Shown: piece by piece, positions 1-5,739 of the stretch
Numbering within the stretch: the stretch's first letter is position 1
Layout of the letters: the number at the start of each line of letters is the position of its first letter
Assembly: GCA_031411575.1 (NCBI GenBank)
Contig: JANOBJ010000217.1
Location: 1 to 5,739 of the forward strand
Length of the DNA: 5,739 bases
Direction: 5' to 3'
Origin: JANOBJ01 sp031411575
GTDB lineage: Bacteria; Pseudomonadota; Gammaproteobacteria; Burkholderiales; Burkholderiaceae_C
Made by a program: the position numbers and the translations under genes
The notes under the pieces: generated by a model
Database searches by the model: none
The model's input: the letters and a program-made list of their open reading frames with translations, nothing else
What the model was told of the DNA's origin: nothing

Positions 1-777
1 GCGGTCGCCTAAAAGCGCACCGCCGCTTTTGCGGCGGGATGGGTCAATCGAAATCACTGCTACGCGCAGCGCATCGTTCTGGTCCAGCCGTAAACGGCGA
101 ATCAGCTCGTCCGTCAGTGACGACTTACCGGCACCACCCGTGCCGGTAATGCCCAAAACCGGTATCTTTTTAGTAGCTGCTTGCGCACGGATTGATTGGG
201 CTGCAGCTTGTTTGACCTTGTCATTCTCCAGTGCTGTGATGAGCTGCGCCAGCGACCGCCAGGCGGCTTCAGTATGGCCTGCAACGGCATCAATGCTGTT
301 GGGCGCAAAGCCGGTCAAGTCCTTGTCGCAGCGCATCACCATCTCGCCAATCATGCCGGCCAGCCCCATGCGCTGGCCGTCTTCGGGGCTGTAGATGCGG
401 GCCACGCCGTAGGCATGCAGCTCGCGGATTTCGGCCGGCACGATCACGCCGCCACCGCCACCGAACACCTGGATATGCCCGCCGCCGCGGCTCTTGAGCA
501 GATCCACCATGTACTTGAAGTACTCCACATGGCCGCCCTGGTAGCTGCTGATCGCAATGCCCTGCACATCCTCCTGCAGCGCGGCCGTGACCACTTCATC
601 CACGCTGCGGTTGTGGCCCAGGTGGATCACCTCGGCGCCCATGCCCTGCAGGATGCGCCGCATGATGTTGATCGCGGCGTCATGGCCATCGAACAGAGAG
701 GCGGCCGTGACGAATCGCACCTTGTGCGTGGGGCGGTAGTTGGCGAGTGCTTTGAACTCGGCGGACAGGTCGGTCAT
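1..777 (-). CDS. icmF: Fused isobutyryl-CoA mutase IcmF, N-terminal 259 residues (runs off left edge)
   Basis: IcmF is a cytoplasmic adenosylcobalamin enzyme that interconverts isobutyryl-CoA and n-butyryl-CoA. It fuses a B12-binding domain, a MeaB/MeaI-type GTPase chaperone and the substrate-binding mutase barrel, usually about 1,090 residues in all. Seen here: an open frame from ATG at 775-777 through base 1. Residues 1-150 form the B12 domain, with DGHDAAI at 30-36 (His32 being the expected cobalt ligand), SSYQGG at 77-82 and the glycine run FGGGGG at 105-110. The GTPase P-loop GTGGAGKSS is at 212-220 (Lys218), and the following ISIDPSRRKSGGALLGDR at 242-259 matches the MeaB-type nucleotide and switch region. 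The barrel lies outside the window. The start fits the family N-terminus. The ribosome site is weak (GAAAG six bases upstream). It lies 25 bp after the PPK2 gene on the same strand and is probably cotranscribed. A stand-alone mutase small subunit is excluded by the fused GTPase. Confidence 0.93.
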   Translation of the reverse strand, partial: MTDLSAEFKALANYRPTHKVRFVTAASLFDGHDAAINIMRRILQGMGAEVIHLGHNRSVDEVVTAALQEDVQGIAISSYQGGHVEYFKYMVDLLKSRGGGHIQVFGGGGGVIVPAEIRELHAYGVARIYSPEDGQRMGLAGMIGEMVMRCDKDLTGFAPNSIDAVAGHTEAAWRSLAQLITALENDKVKQAAAQSIRAQAATKKIPVLGITGTGGAGKSSLTDELIRRLRLDQNDALRVAVISIDPSRRKSGGALLGDR

Positions 778-802
778 GGCGGGCTTTCGTCTCGGGTGGC
801 GT

Positions 803-1648
803 TCAGGCGATTTTCAGGCCTTTGAGGGCCGGGTCACTGGGGGGGTAGCGCAGGTCCAGCGCCTTCAACGTGTCGCGCAGCACCGTGGCAATCATCAGGT
901 TGCGGTGGGTCTTGGAATCGGCGGGCACGACGGTCCAGCGTGCCCAGGGCGTGCTGGTGGCGTCCAGCAGCGCTTCGTAGGCCTTCTGGTAGTCGTCCCA
1001 CTGCTTGCGGACTTCGAGGTCGCCCAGGCTGAACTTCCAGTGTTTGGTGGGGTCGTCCACGCGCTCCTGCAGCCGCAGGCGCTGTTCGTCCGGACCGATG
1101 TGCAGCATGAACTTCAGGATCACGGTGCCGGTCTCGGCCAGCAGGCGTTCAAAGTCGTTGATGTGGGCATAGCGCTGGCGTGTCTGCTCGGGCGTGATCC
1201 AGCCGTTGACGACCGGCACGAGGACATCTTCGTAGTGACTGCGGTTGAAGACCATGATTTCGCCGGCCGGCGGCACCTGCTGGTGGATACGCCACAGGTA
1301 GTCGTGCGCGCGCTCGGGTTCAGTCGGCGCTTTCCAGCCCACCGTGTGCACGCCCAGCGGCGTCATCCGCGAGAACACACCGCGCAGGGTGCCGTCCTTG
1401 CCCGAGGTGTCCATGCCCTGCAACACCACCAGCAACTTGTAGCGCCGATCGGCATAAAACAGATTCTGCAGCGCGTCCAGTTCACCGGCCAGCGCCTCAA
1501 CCATCGCCTTGTCTTTAGCCTTGTCGCCACTGGAACACGGCTTGGCCGAGGGCTTGAGCTTTGCCAGCGAGAACCGCTTGCCAGACTTGTCTACCGGCGG
1601 TTGCCAGGATGTCAGCGCACGTGCGTTTGAGCCAGAGGCGGTTGGCAT
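803..1648 (-). CDS. ppk2: Polyphosphate kinase 2 family protein (polyphosphate:nucleotide phosphotransferase)
   Basis: PPK2 enzymes are soluble P-loop kinases that move phosphate between inorganic polyphosphate and nucleoside mono- or diphosphates. The 281-residue single-domain protein has Walker A GMDTSGKDG at 78-86 (Lys84, Asp85) and the PPK2 Walker B/lid signature FNRSHYEDVLV at 134-144. The Arg-rich lid follows, with RLQERVDDPTKHWKF at 191-205 and a helical segment rich in W, Y and D. The N-terminal 50 residues are basic and look flexible. The overall pattern is closest to single-domain forms of the Meiothermus/Deinococcus kind (class III, able to phosphorylate AMP and ADP), but class is an inference. 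I chose ATG at 1646-1648, with GGGA six bases upstream. A TTG at 1658-1660 would add four residues but would place that ribosome site inside the gene. It is the first gene after the palindromic operator and the leader of a likely ppk2-icmF unit. Confidence 0.92.
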   Translation of the reverse strand: MPTASGSNARALTSWQPPVDKSGKRFSLAKLKPSAKPCSSGDKAKDKAMVEALAGELDALQNLFYADRRYKLLVVLQGMDTSGKDGTLRGVFSRMTPLGVHTVGWKAPTEPERAHDYLWRIHQQVPPAGEIMVFNRSHYEDVLVPVVNGWITPEQTRQRYAHINDFERLLAETGTVILKFMLHIGPDEQRLRLQERVDDPTKHWKFSLGDLEVRKQWDDYQKAYEALLDATSTPWARWTVVPADSKTHRNLMIATVLRDTLKALDLRYPPSDPALKGLKIA

Positions 1649-1666
1649 CGGTGTTCCCAAGGGTTA

Positions 1667-1690
1667 ATTGACGTTTACGTAAACGTCAAT
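1667..1690. promoter_or_regulatory. Perfect 24-bp palindrome, probable transcription-factor operator
   Basis: The half-site ATTGACGTTTAC is followed immediately by its exact reverse complement, giving a 24-bp palindrome centred between 1678 and 1679. It lies 18 bp upstream of the PPK2 start codon (ATG at 1646-1648). The core resembles, from memory, the operators described for LiuR (MerR family) and related regulators of branched-chain amino-acid and acyl-CoA breakdown in Proteobacteria, which fits icmF downstream. It has no loop and no T-tract, so it is better explained as a dimeric protein site than as a terminator. The identity of the regulator is inference; no regulator gene is visible here. 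Confidence 0.75.
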
Positions 1691-1716
1691 ATTAACGGGT
1701 TTCCGCGGAATGAAAA
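1689..1716 (-). promoter_or_regulatory. Candidate promoter for ppk2-icmF
   Basis: On the minus strand, TTTTCA (1711-1716) and TAATAT (1689-1694) are separated by 16 bp. Each matches the sigma70 consensus at four of six positions. Transcription would begin inside the palindrome at 1667-1690, so a bound regulator would block it. An alternative is TTGACG (1684-1689, inside the palindrome) with a poor TAACCC 17 bp downstream. The proposed -35 overlaps the T-tract of the preceding terminator. It also encloses a 10-bp palindrome, TTCCGCGGAA, at 1701-1710. The assignment is weak. Confidence 0.3.
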
Positions 1717-1734
1717 AGGGGCGCGACGCGCCCC
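1713..1734 (-). terminator. Rho-independent terminator of the TRAP operon
   Basis: Read on the minus strand, a GC-rich hairpin (1718-1734) pairs GGGGCGC with GCGCCCC around a three-base loop, flanked by AA/TT that can extend the stem. It is followed directly by TTTTT (1717-1713). It begins about 40 bp after the dctM stop codon, so it closes the dctPQM unit and insulates the ppk2-icmF unit, whose leader starts just beyond. Confidence 0.85.
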
Positions 1735-1775
1735 TTCCCGTATTGCCCGACCCGCGGCCAAGCCGGTCCGAATGC

Positions 1776-3749
1776 CTACTTGTACAGCACCTGAGGCAAC
1801 CAGAGCCCAATTGCCGGGAACTGGTACAGCAGGATGATGGCCAGAACCTGAATGCCCATGAACGGCAGCATTCCCATGAAGATCTGGTTCAGCGTGACAT
1901 GCGGCGGGCTTACGCCCTTCAGGTAGAACGCCGCCATGGCCACCGGCGGGCTGAGAAAAGCGGTTTGCAGGTTCAGCGCCACGAGCAAGCCAAAGAACAG
2001 CGGATCCACCCCGAAATTGTCCAGCAGCGGAATGAAGATCGGCATGAAGATCACGATGATCTCGGTCCACTCCAGCGGCCACCCCAGGATGAAAATGATC
2101 ACCTGACTCAAGACCAGAAACTGGGTCTTGGTGAGGTTCAGCGACAGCACCCAGGTCTCCACCAATTCCTGGCCGCCCAGCAGCGCAAACGCCGCCGAGA
2201 AAATCGCCGAGCCCACGAACAGCCAGCACACCATGGCCGACGTCTTGGCGGTCAGGTACACGCTCTCCTTGACTACGTTGAAGGTCAATTGTCGGTAGGC
2301 GGCCGCCAGCAGCAAGCCGCCCAGCGCGCCGACCGCCGCCGCCTCCGTCGGAGTTGCGAGCCCCATCACAATGGAGCCGAGCACGGCCAGGATCAGTACC
2401 AGCAGCGGGAAGAAGCTGGACAGCAGCATCTTGAACACCTCAAGCCGGGTGAAGCTCAGCAGTGCATAGAAAACCGCCAGTGACAGTGCACCCGCGCCTA
2501 AGCCGATCCAGTAGCCCTTTGGCGCAGGAACGCTTCCGCCGCCGGTCTGGGTGGATGTTGCCGTAGCGGCTACTGTGGAGGGAGGTTCCTGCACACTGCC
2601 AGCAGACGGCGGTTGCTTGACAACCTCACTGCTGGCGCCAGAAGGCTCCTTCACGCCACCTTCCTGCGGGGGTTCCTTGAGGCCATCCGAAGCGGGTGGC
2701 TCCTTCAGCCCATCGGACGACGGGGGCTCCTTCAGTCCTCCCTCGGCAGCTGGCGCTTCGCTGGAGCCTTCGCCGATGCGCTGCATGGTGGACGTTTCAA
2801 CCACCTTCTCGGTGGTGACGGACGCATAGCTCCACAGCGCCACCACCGCAAACAGGATGGCTGGCAGCAGCACGATCAGCAACTGCTGGAGGATGTGCCG
2901 CGTGGGTACTTCCTGGTTGCGCTTGCCCTTCAACGCCGCGAGGAGCGCGGGCAGGGCGCGGGCGGCATGTGATGGCGCGATTTTCTCGGTCAGCGGCGGC
3001 AGCGGGACAAAGCGTTCGGCCATGGACAGTGGCGGTGCCATCGACGGCTTGAGTTTGGCCACGATGATCACGTACAGGATGTACAGGCCCGCCAGCATCA
3101 GCCCGGGGAAGAAGGCGCCGGCATACAACTGCACCACGGACACGCCCGCGGTTGCACCATAGACAATCAGCATGACTGAGGGTGGGATCAGGATGCCCAG
3201 GCAGCCGCCGGCGGTGATGGCGCCGGCTGACAACTGCACGCTGTAGCCTGCCCGCAGCATGGCGGGCAGGGCCAGCAGACCCATCAACGTGACCACGGCG
3301 CCGACGATACCCGTGGCAGTGGCGAAAACCGCGCAGGTCACCAACGTCGCGACCGCCAGCGCGCCCGGCAGGCGCACCAATGCCAGATGCAGGCTCTTGA
3401 AGAGTTTTTCGATCAGGTTGGCGCGCTCGACGAGATAGCCCATGAAGACGAACAGCGGGATGGAAATCAACACGTCGTTGCCCATCACCTTGAAGGCGGC
3501 CTGCACCATCAGGTCAAGGGTTTTCGTGGCGTCGCGGTTGTACGCGAGCCAGGTGAAGATCATGCCCATGCCCATCAGCGTGAACGCCGTGGGAAAACCC
3601 AGCATGATGGCGACCACCACCAGCGACAGCATCAGCAGGCCGATGTGGCCATTTTTGATCGGGTTGGCGGTCGCCAGCATGGCGATGGCCGCCAGGATGA
3701 TCAACGCCATCAGGACGAAGCCGAACCAGAGTTCCTTGCGGATTTTCAT
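1776..3749 (-). CDS. dctM: TRAP transporter large permease DctM, with a repeat-bearing central insertion
   Basis: DctM is the large inner-membrane subunit of TRAP transporters. It forms the sodium-coupled translocation path for the substrate delivered by DctP. Family signatures are clear: GFPTAFTLMG at 51-60, NDVLISIPLFVFMG at 91-104, AITAGGCLGILIPPS at 177-191, the second-half ATPTEAAAVGA at 465-475 and the C-terminal LSPPVAMAAFYLKG at 599-612. An extra N-terminal membrane segment (about 9-28) precedes the usual start. At 657 residues it is much longer than the roughly 425-residue norm. The excess lies at about 231-438, between the two halves: a basic stretch (231-285), a membrane segment (286-308), a Pro/Ser/Glu-rich repeat region (about 325-411) and another membrane segment (412-434). 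The start overlaps the dctQ stop as ATGA, implying translational coupling; the stop is TAG. Substrate cannot be told. The closest style is the FcbT3 (chloroaromatic/mannitol-annotated) group. Confidence 0.95.
   Translation of the reverse strand: MKIRKELWFGFVLMALIILAAIAMLATANPIKNGHIGLLMLSLVVVAIMLGFPTAFTLMGMGMIFTWLAYNRDATKTLDLMVQAAFKVMGNDVLISIPLFVFMGYLVERANLIEKLFKSLHLALVRLPGALAVATLVTCAVFATATGIVGAVVTLMGLLALPAMLRAGYSVQLSAGAITAGGCLGILIPPSVMLIVYGATAGVSVVQLYAGAFFPGLMLAGLYILYVIIVAKLKPSMAPPLSMAERFVPLPPLTEKIAPSHAARALPALLAALKGKRNQEVPTRHILQQLLIVLLPAILFAVVALWSYASVTTEKVVETSTMQRIGEGSSEAPAAEGGLKEPPSSDGLKEPPASDGLKEPPQEGGVKEPSGASSEVVKQPPSAGSVQEPPSTVAATATSTQTGGGSVPAPKGYWIGLGAGALSLAVFYALLSFTRLEVFKMLLSSFFPLLVLILAVLGSIVMGLATPTEAAAVGALGGLLLAAAYRQLTFNVVKESVYLTAKTSAMVCWLFVGSAIFSAAFALLGGQELVETWVLSLNLTKTQFLVLSQVIIFILGWPLEWTEIIVIFMPIFIPLLDNFGVDPLFFGLLVALNLQTAFLSPPVAMAAFYLKGVSPPHVTLNQIFMGMLPFMGIQVLAIILLYQFPAIGLWLPQVLYK
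2571..2738 (-). repeat. In-gene 27-bp tandem repeat encoding GLKEPPxxx nonapeptides
   Basis: Within dctM, residues 338-373 are four consecutive nine-residue units: GLKEPPSSD, GLKEPPASD, GLKEPPQEG and GVKEPSGAS. After a two-residue slip come two degenerate units, VVKQPPSAG (376-384) and SVQEPPSTV (385-393). At DNA level the core repeat is 27 bp at 2631-2738. Units one and two differ largely at third codon positions, so the peptide is kept better than the DNA. The region is proline-rich and should be an extended, disordered or polyproline-like linker. Confidence 0.9.
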
Positions 3750-4372
3750 GACTTTGCTCCCTCTTTGGTCACATATTTGTCGAGGGCAGCAATATCTTCA
3801 TCTTTCACGTGAACCATGGCCTTCAGCTTGTCAACATCAACTTCTTCCACATCCTGGTCGCGCGACGGCCACGCGCCGTCACGGATGCAGAGGATGCAAC
3901 GCACGATCTCCACAATGCCCTGCAGCAGCAGGATGCCCCCGGACAGCGGGATGATGAATTTGAACGGGTACAGTGGCAGCGCTTCGGCCGAGAACGTCTG
4001 TTCGCGAATCGCCAGCGAATCGTTGAAGAAATTCCATCCCGCGTACGTCAGCGCAATGACGCCCGGCAGGAAGAACAGGAAATAGAGGATCAGGTCGAGG
4101 ATAGCCTGGGTCCGTGGCCTGAAGAATCCGTACAGCACATCACCACGGACGTGCCCGTTCTTGCTCAGCGTGTAGGCGCCGGCAGTCATGAACAGCGTGC
4201 CGTACAGCATGATCTGGACGTCCAGCATCCATGCGTGCGGCTGGTTCAATACATAGCGTGAAAACACTTCCCAGCTGATCATCAGCGTCAGGACCAGTGC
4301 GGCCCATGCGAATGTTTTCCCGATGAAAGTGGACGTTCGGTCCACGGCGAGCAGCAGCTTTTGCATCAGCAT
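3746..4372 (-). CDS. dctQ: TRAP transporter small permease DctQ
   Basis: DctQ is the four-helix small membrane subunit that supports DctM in TRAP transporters. Four hydrophobic segments are visible at about 21-41, 48-68, 90-112 and 138-161 of 208 residues. Family-like features are EVFSRYVLNQPHAW at 35-48 and GHVRGDVLYGF at 73-83. The last 45 residues (about 164-208) form a charged soluble tail rich in Asp, Glu and Lys, a little longer than in many DctQ proteins. The start is uncertain: ATG at 4370-4372 has no proper ribosome site, while ATG at 4364-4366 (two residues shorter) has GGG six bases upstream. It follows dctP after an 82-bp gap containing a strong hairpin and overlaps dctM by four bases. 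Confidence 0.93.
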   Translation of the reverse strand: MLMQKLLLAVDRTSTFIGKTFAWAALVLTLMISWEVFSRYVLNQPHAWMLDVQIMLYGTLFMTAGAYTLSKNGHVRGDVLYGFFRPRTQAILDLILYFLFFLPGVIALTYAGWNFFNDSLAIREQTFSAEALPLYPFKFIIPLSGGILLLQGIVEIVRCILCIRDGAWPSRDQDVEEVDVDKLKAMVHVKDEDIAALDKYVTKEGAKS

Positions 4373-4405
4373 CCCGACTGTTGTGTAGATAGTTCTTAAA
4401 GCATC

Positions 4406-4437
4406 AAGGGCGCTGTGATTCGCATCACAGCGCCCTT
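4406..4437 (-). promoter_or_regulatory. Intercistronic hairpin between dctP and dctQ
   Basis: AAGGGCGCTGTGAT and its exact reverse complement form a perfect 14-bp stem around four bases. In the minus-strand transcript the loop is GCGA, a GNRA tetraloop. The sequence after the stem on that strand (TTGATGCTTTAAG) is only partly T-rich, so it is a poor intrinsic terminator. The position, 17 bp after the dctP stop codon, is typical of a 3' stabiliser or partial attenuator that gives more binding protein than permease. That role is inference. Confidence 0.75.
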
Positions 4438-4454
4438 GCGGAGGCCGCCAGCGA

Positions 4455-5567
4455 TCAGGCCTTCTTGCCGCTGAAGTAGTGGTTGTAGGCCATCTTGAAG
4501 TCGATCATGTAGTCGTTTTGCCACTTGCCCGCGCGCTGGGCAAAGGCTTTTTGTGACTCAAGAACCTTCTTGAACAATGGGTTCTCGCCGGACTTCTTGG
4601 CAATGACCTTGTCCCACGCCTCAAGCTGCGCCCGCAGGATGGCATCGGGCGTCTTGTAGAAATTGACCTTGTCCTTGGTCTTGAGTTCTTCGTAATCCTT
4701 GGAGTTGCGCTCGATGGCCTTCCAGCTCATTTCAGCTGAGGATGCCGACACCGCCACGTCAATGATGGACTTGAGTTCGGCCGGCAGTGCGGCGAGCTTG
4801 GTCTTGTTGAACAGGATTTCAAACTGCTCGCCGGACTGGTGGAAGCTCTGCAGCATGCAGTTCTTGACCACGTCTGGGAAGCCCAGGAGTCGGTCCGAGG
4901 TGGCGTTGTTGAATTCGGCCGCGTCGATCAGGCCGCGGTCCAGGGCCGGGACGATCTCGCCGCCCGGGAGCGGGTTCACGGCAGCGCCGAGTTCCTGGAA
5001 GATGTCGACCGCCAGGCCGACGGTGCGGAACTTCAGACCCTTCAGGTCTGCAACCTGGGAGATCGGCTTCTTGAACCAGCCCAGCGGCTGTGTGGGCATG
5101 GGGCCATACACGTAGGACACCACGTCCATGCCGATGTTCTTGTAGATCTCGTCAAGCAGCGCCTAGCCGCCGCCGAAGTTGTGCCAGGCCAGCACCATGT
5201 TCGGATCCATGCCGAAGGCCGGGCCCGAACCCCACAGCGCCAGGGCGTTGTTCTTGCCGTAGTGGTAGGCCACCACGCCATGGCCGCCATCGAGCGTGCC
5301 CTTGTTCACGGCTTCCAGCAGCTGGAACGCCGGCACCACCGCGCCGGAGGGCAGCACTTCGATCTTCAGGCGACCGCCCGCCATGTCGTTCACCTTCTTG
5401 GCGAAGTCGTTGGCGTACTCGTGGAAGATGTCCTTGGCCGGCCAGGTGCTCTGGAAGCGGAATGACGTGGTCTGGGCGACGGCCACCATCGGCGCCGACA
5501 TGGCGCCTGCTGCGACGGCTGCGCCCTTGAGCAAGCTGCGGCGGCGCGGGGTCTTGGATTCGGACAT
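4455..5567 (-). pseudogene. dctP: TRAP substrate-binding protein DctP, interrupted by an in-frame amber codon
   Basis: DctP is the periplasmic binding protein that captures an organic acid and hands it to DctQM. ATG at 5565-5567 is supported by an AAGGAG site eight bases upstream. Residues 1-31 form a Tat signal peptide: RRSLLK at 9-14, a hydrophobic AGV-rich core, and AVA at 29-31 with the mature protein expected from Gln32. Codon 135 (5163-5165) is TAG, after HNFGGG. The same frame then continues ALLDEIYKNIG without further disruption to TGA at 4455-4457. Counting the TAG as a residue, the length is 370, normal for the family. Downstream family features are intact: LGWFKKPIS (162-170), DLKGLKFRTVG (174-184, Arg181 the likely carboxylate-binding arginine), PGGEIVPALDRG (201-212) and DAAEFNNATSD (215-225). 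As read, translation gives a 134-residue fragment. A restart at Met147 would lack the signal peptide and most of lobe one. The alternatives are a recent nonsense mutation, a sequencing error or amber suppression. Confidence 0.88.
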
Positions 5568-5575
5568 TCGGGGGT

Positions 5576-5581
5576 CTCCTT
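5576..5581 (-). promoter_or_regulatory. dctP: Shine-Dalgarno site of dctP
   Basis: AAGGAG on the minus strand lies eight bases before ATG 5565-5567. It decides the start against the in-frame upstream TTG at 5598-5600, which would add eleven residues in front of the Tat signal and place the ribosome site inside the gene. Confidence 0.85.
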
Positions 5582-5628
5582 GCGTTGGAATGGTTAGCAA
5601 GCTATCTTTGATTCCGCTGTGTGAACCG

Positions 5629-5657
5629 GTAATAGGGTTTACGCGGAGCGGTGTCGA
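5629..5657 (-). promoter_or_regulatory. Candidate sigma70 promoter of the dctPQM operon
   Basis: On the minus strand, TCGACA (5652-5657, five of six matches to the -35 consensus) and TATTAC (5629-5634, four of six) are exactly 17 bp apart. Transcription would start near 5622, giving a leader of about 55 bases before dctP. I saw no convincing sigma54-type element in this gap, although some dicarboxylate TRAP operons use one. TGAACCG occurs twice on the plus strand (5622-5628 and 5658-5664), flanking the promoter, but this is too short to call an operator. Confidence 0.45.
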
Positions 5658-5728
5658 TGAACCGACCGGTTTTCCTGACGTCTGGCTGTCGGCACCGAAT
5701 CAACATCCATCCAACAAAGGGGACATCA

Positions 5729-5739
5729 GTGGATCGCCG
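5729..5739 (+). CDS. Possible start of a divergent gene (11 bases only)
   Basis: AAAGGGGA at 5716-5723, five bases before GTG at 5729-5731, looks like a ribosome site and start codon on the plus strand, divergent from dctP. Only Val/Met-Asp-Arg is encoded before the window ends, so no product can be named. A regulator divergent from a transporter operon would be a common arrangement, but nothing here shows it. Confidence 0.25.

Noticed and set aside
196..1630. Long plus-strand open frames opposite icmF and ppk2 (196-825 and 740-1630)
   Set aside because: They are antisense to clear icmF and ppk2 coding sequence, overlap each other, show His/Gln/Arg-rich composition typical of reverse-frame translation of GC-rich genes, and match no family I recognise.
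1667..1690. The palindrome as a second terminator for dctM
   Set aside because: It has no loop and no T-tract, is AT-rich in the middle, and lies beyond a far better terminator at 1713-1734.
1675..2229. A second minus-strand frame of 184 codons at the dctM 3' end
   Set aside because: It is another frame of the DctM gene, whose in-frame C-terminal motifs are intact; the alternative frame has no family signature and no ribosome site.
2631..2738. The 27-bp tandem repeat as a CRISPR-like or mobile repeat array
   Set aside because: The units abut without spacers, stay in frame with DctM and vary at third codon positions, as expected for a coding repeat.
1710..2829. Plus-strand open frames opposite dctM (1710-2483 and 2551-2829)
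   Set aside because: They are antisense shadows. The apparent glycine/serine repeats in 2551-2829 are just the reverse reading of the KEPP repeat, and the first would start in the terminator.
4455..5129. A stand-alone 224-residue protein starting at Met 5127-5129
   Set aside because: It is the C-terminal part of DctP after the amber codon, in the same frame. There is no good ribosome site before this Met, and it would lack the signal peptide and most of the first lobe.
5163..5165. Recoding of the dctP stop as selenocysteine or pyrrolysine
   Set aside because: Selenocysteine uses TGA, not TAG. Pyrrolysine decoding is not expected in Burkholderiales, and nothing in the family requires such a residue there.

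Overview
The window looks like a chromosomal segment from a betaproteobacterium of the order Burkholderiales, probably Comamonadaceae-like (Polaromonas, Rhodoferax or a relative). This rests on high GC, strong third-position G/C preference, a fused isobutyryl-CoA mutase (IcmF) and a Tat-exported TRAP-type binding protein. The taxonomic call is inference from protein style, because no rRNA or other marker is present. All recognisable genes lie on the minus strand, so the window reads from right to left.

Right part (about 5739 to 1713): a three-gene TRAP (tripartite ATP-independent periplasmic) transporter operon in the order dctP (periplasmic binding protein), dctQ (small membrane subunit), dctM (large membrane subunit). 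It resembles the group annotated as mannitol/chloroaromatic or alpha-keto-acid TRAP systems. A candidate sigma70 promoter and a good Shine-Dalgarno site precede dctP. A perfect 14-bp intercistronic hairpin separates dctP from dctQ, dctQ and dctM overlap by ATGA, and a rho-independent terminator follows dctM. Two things stand out. First, dctP has a single in-frame amber stop (TAG) at codon 135 of 370, while everything before and after it reads as a normal binding protein. Second, DctM is about 200 residues longer than the usual family length, because an insertion between its two halves carries a tandem GLKEPPxxx nonapeptide repeat between two extra membrane segments.

Left part (about 1694 to 1): a second transcription unit starts with a perfect 24-bp palindrome, very likely an operator. 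It continues with a PPK2-family polyphosphate kinase and, 25 bp later, the first 259 residues of icmF, which runs off the left edge. The close spacing suggests a ppk2-icmF operon controlled at the palindrome, possibly by a LiuR-like or TetR-type acyl-CoA-catabolism regulator.

At the extreme right, a ribosome-binding-site-like stretch and a GTG on the plus strand hint at the start of a divergent gene, but only 11 bases of it are present. No tRNA, rRNA, CRISPR array, insertion sequence or phage feature was seen. No gene-free stretch exceeds 300 bases: the gaps are 25, about 127, 82 and about 172 bp.
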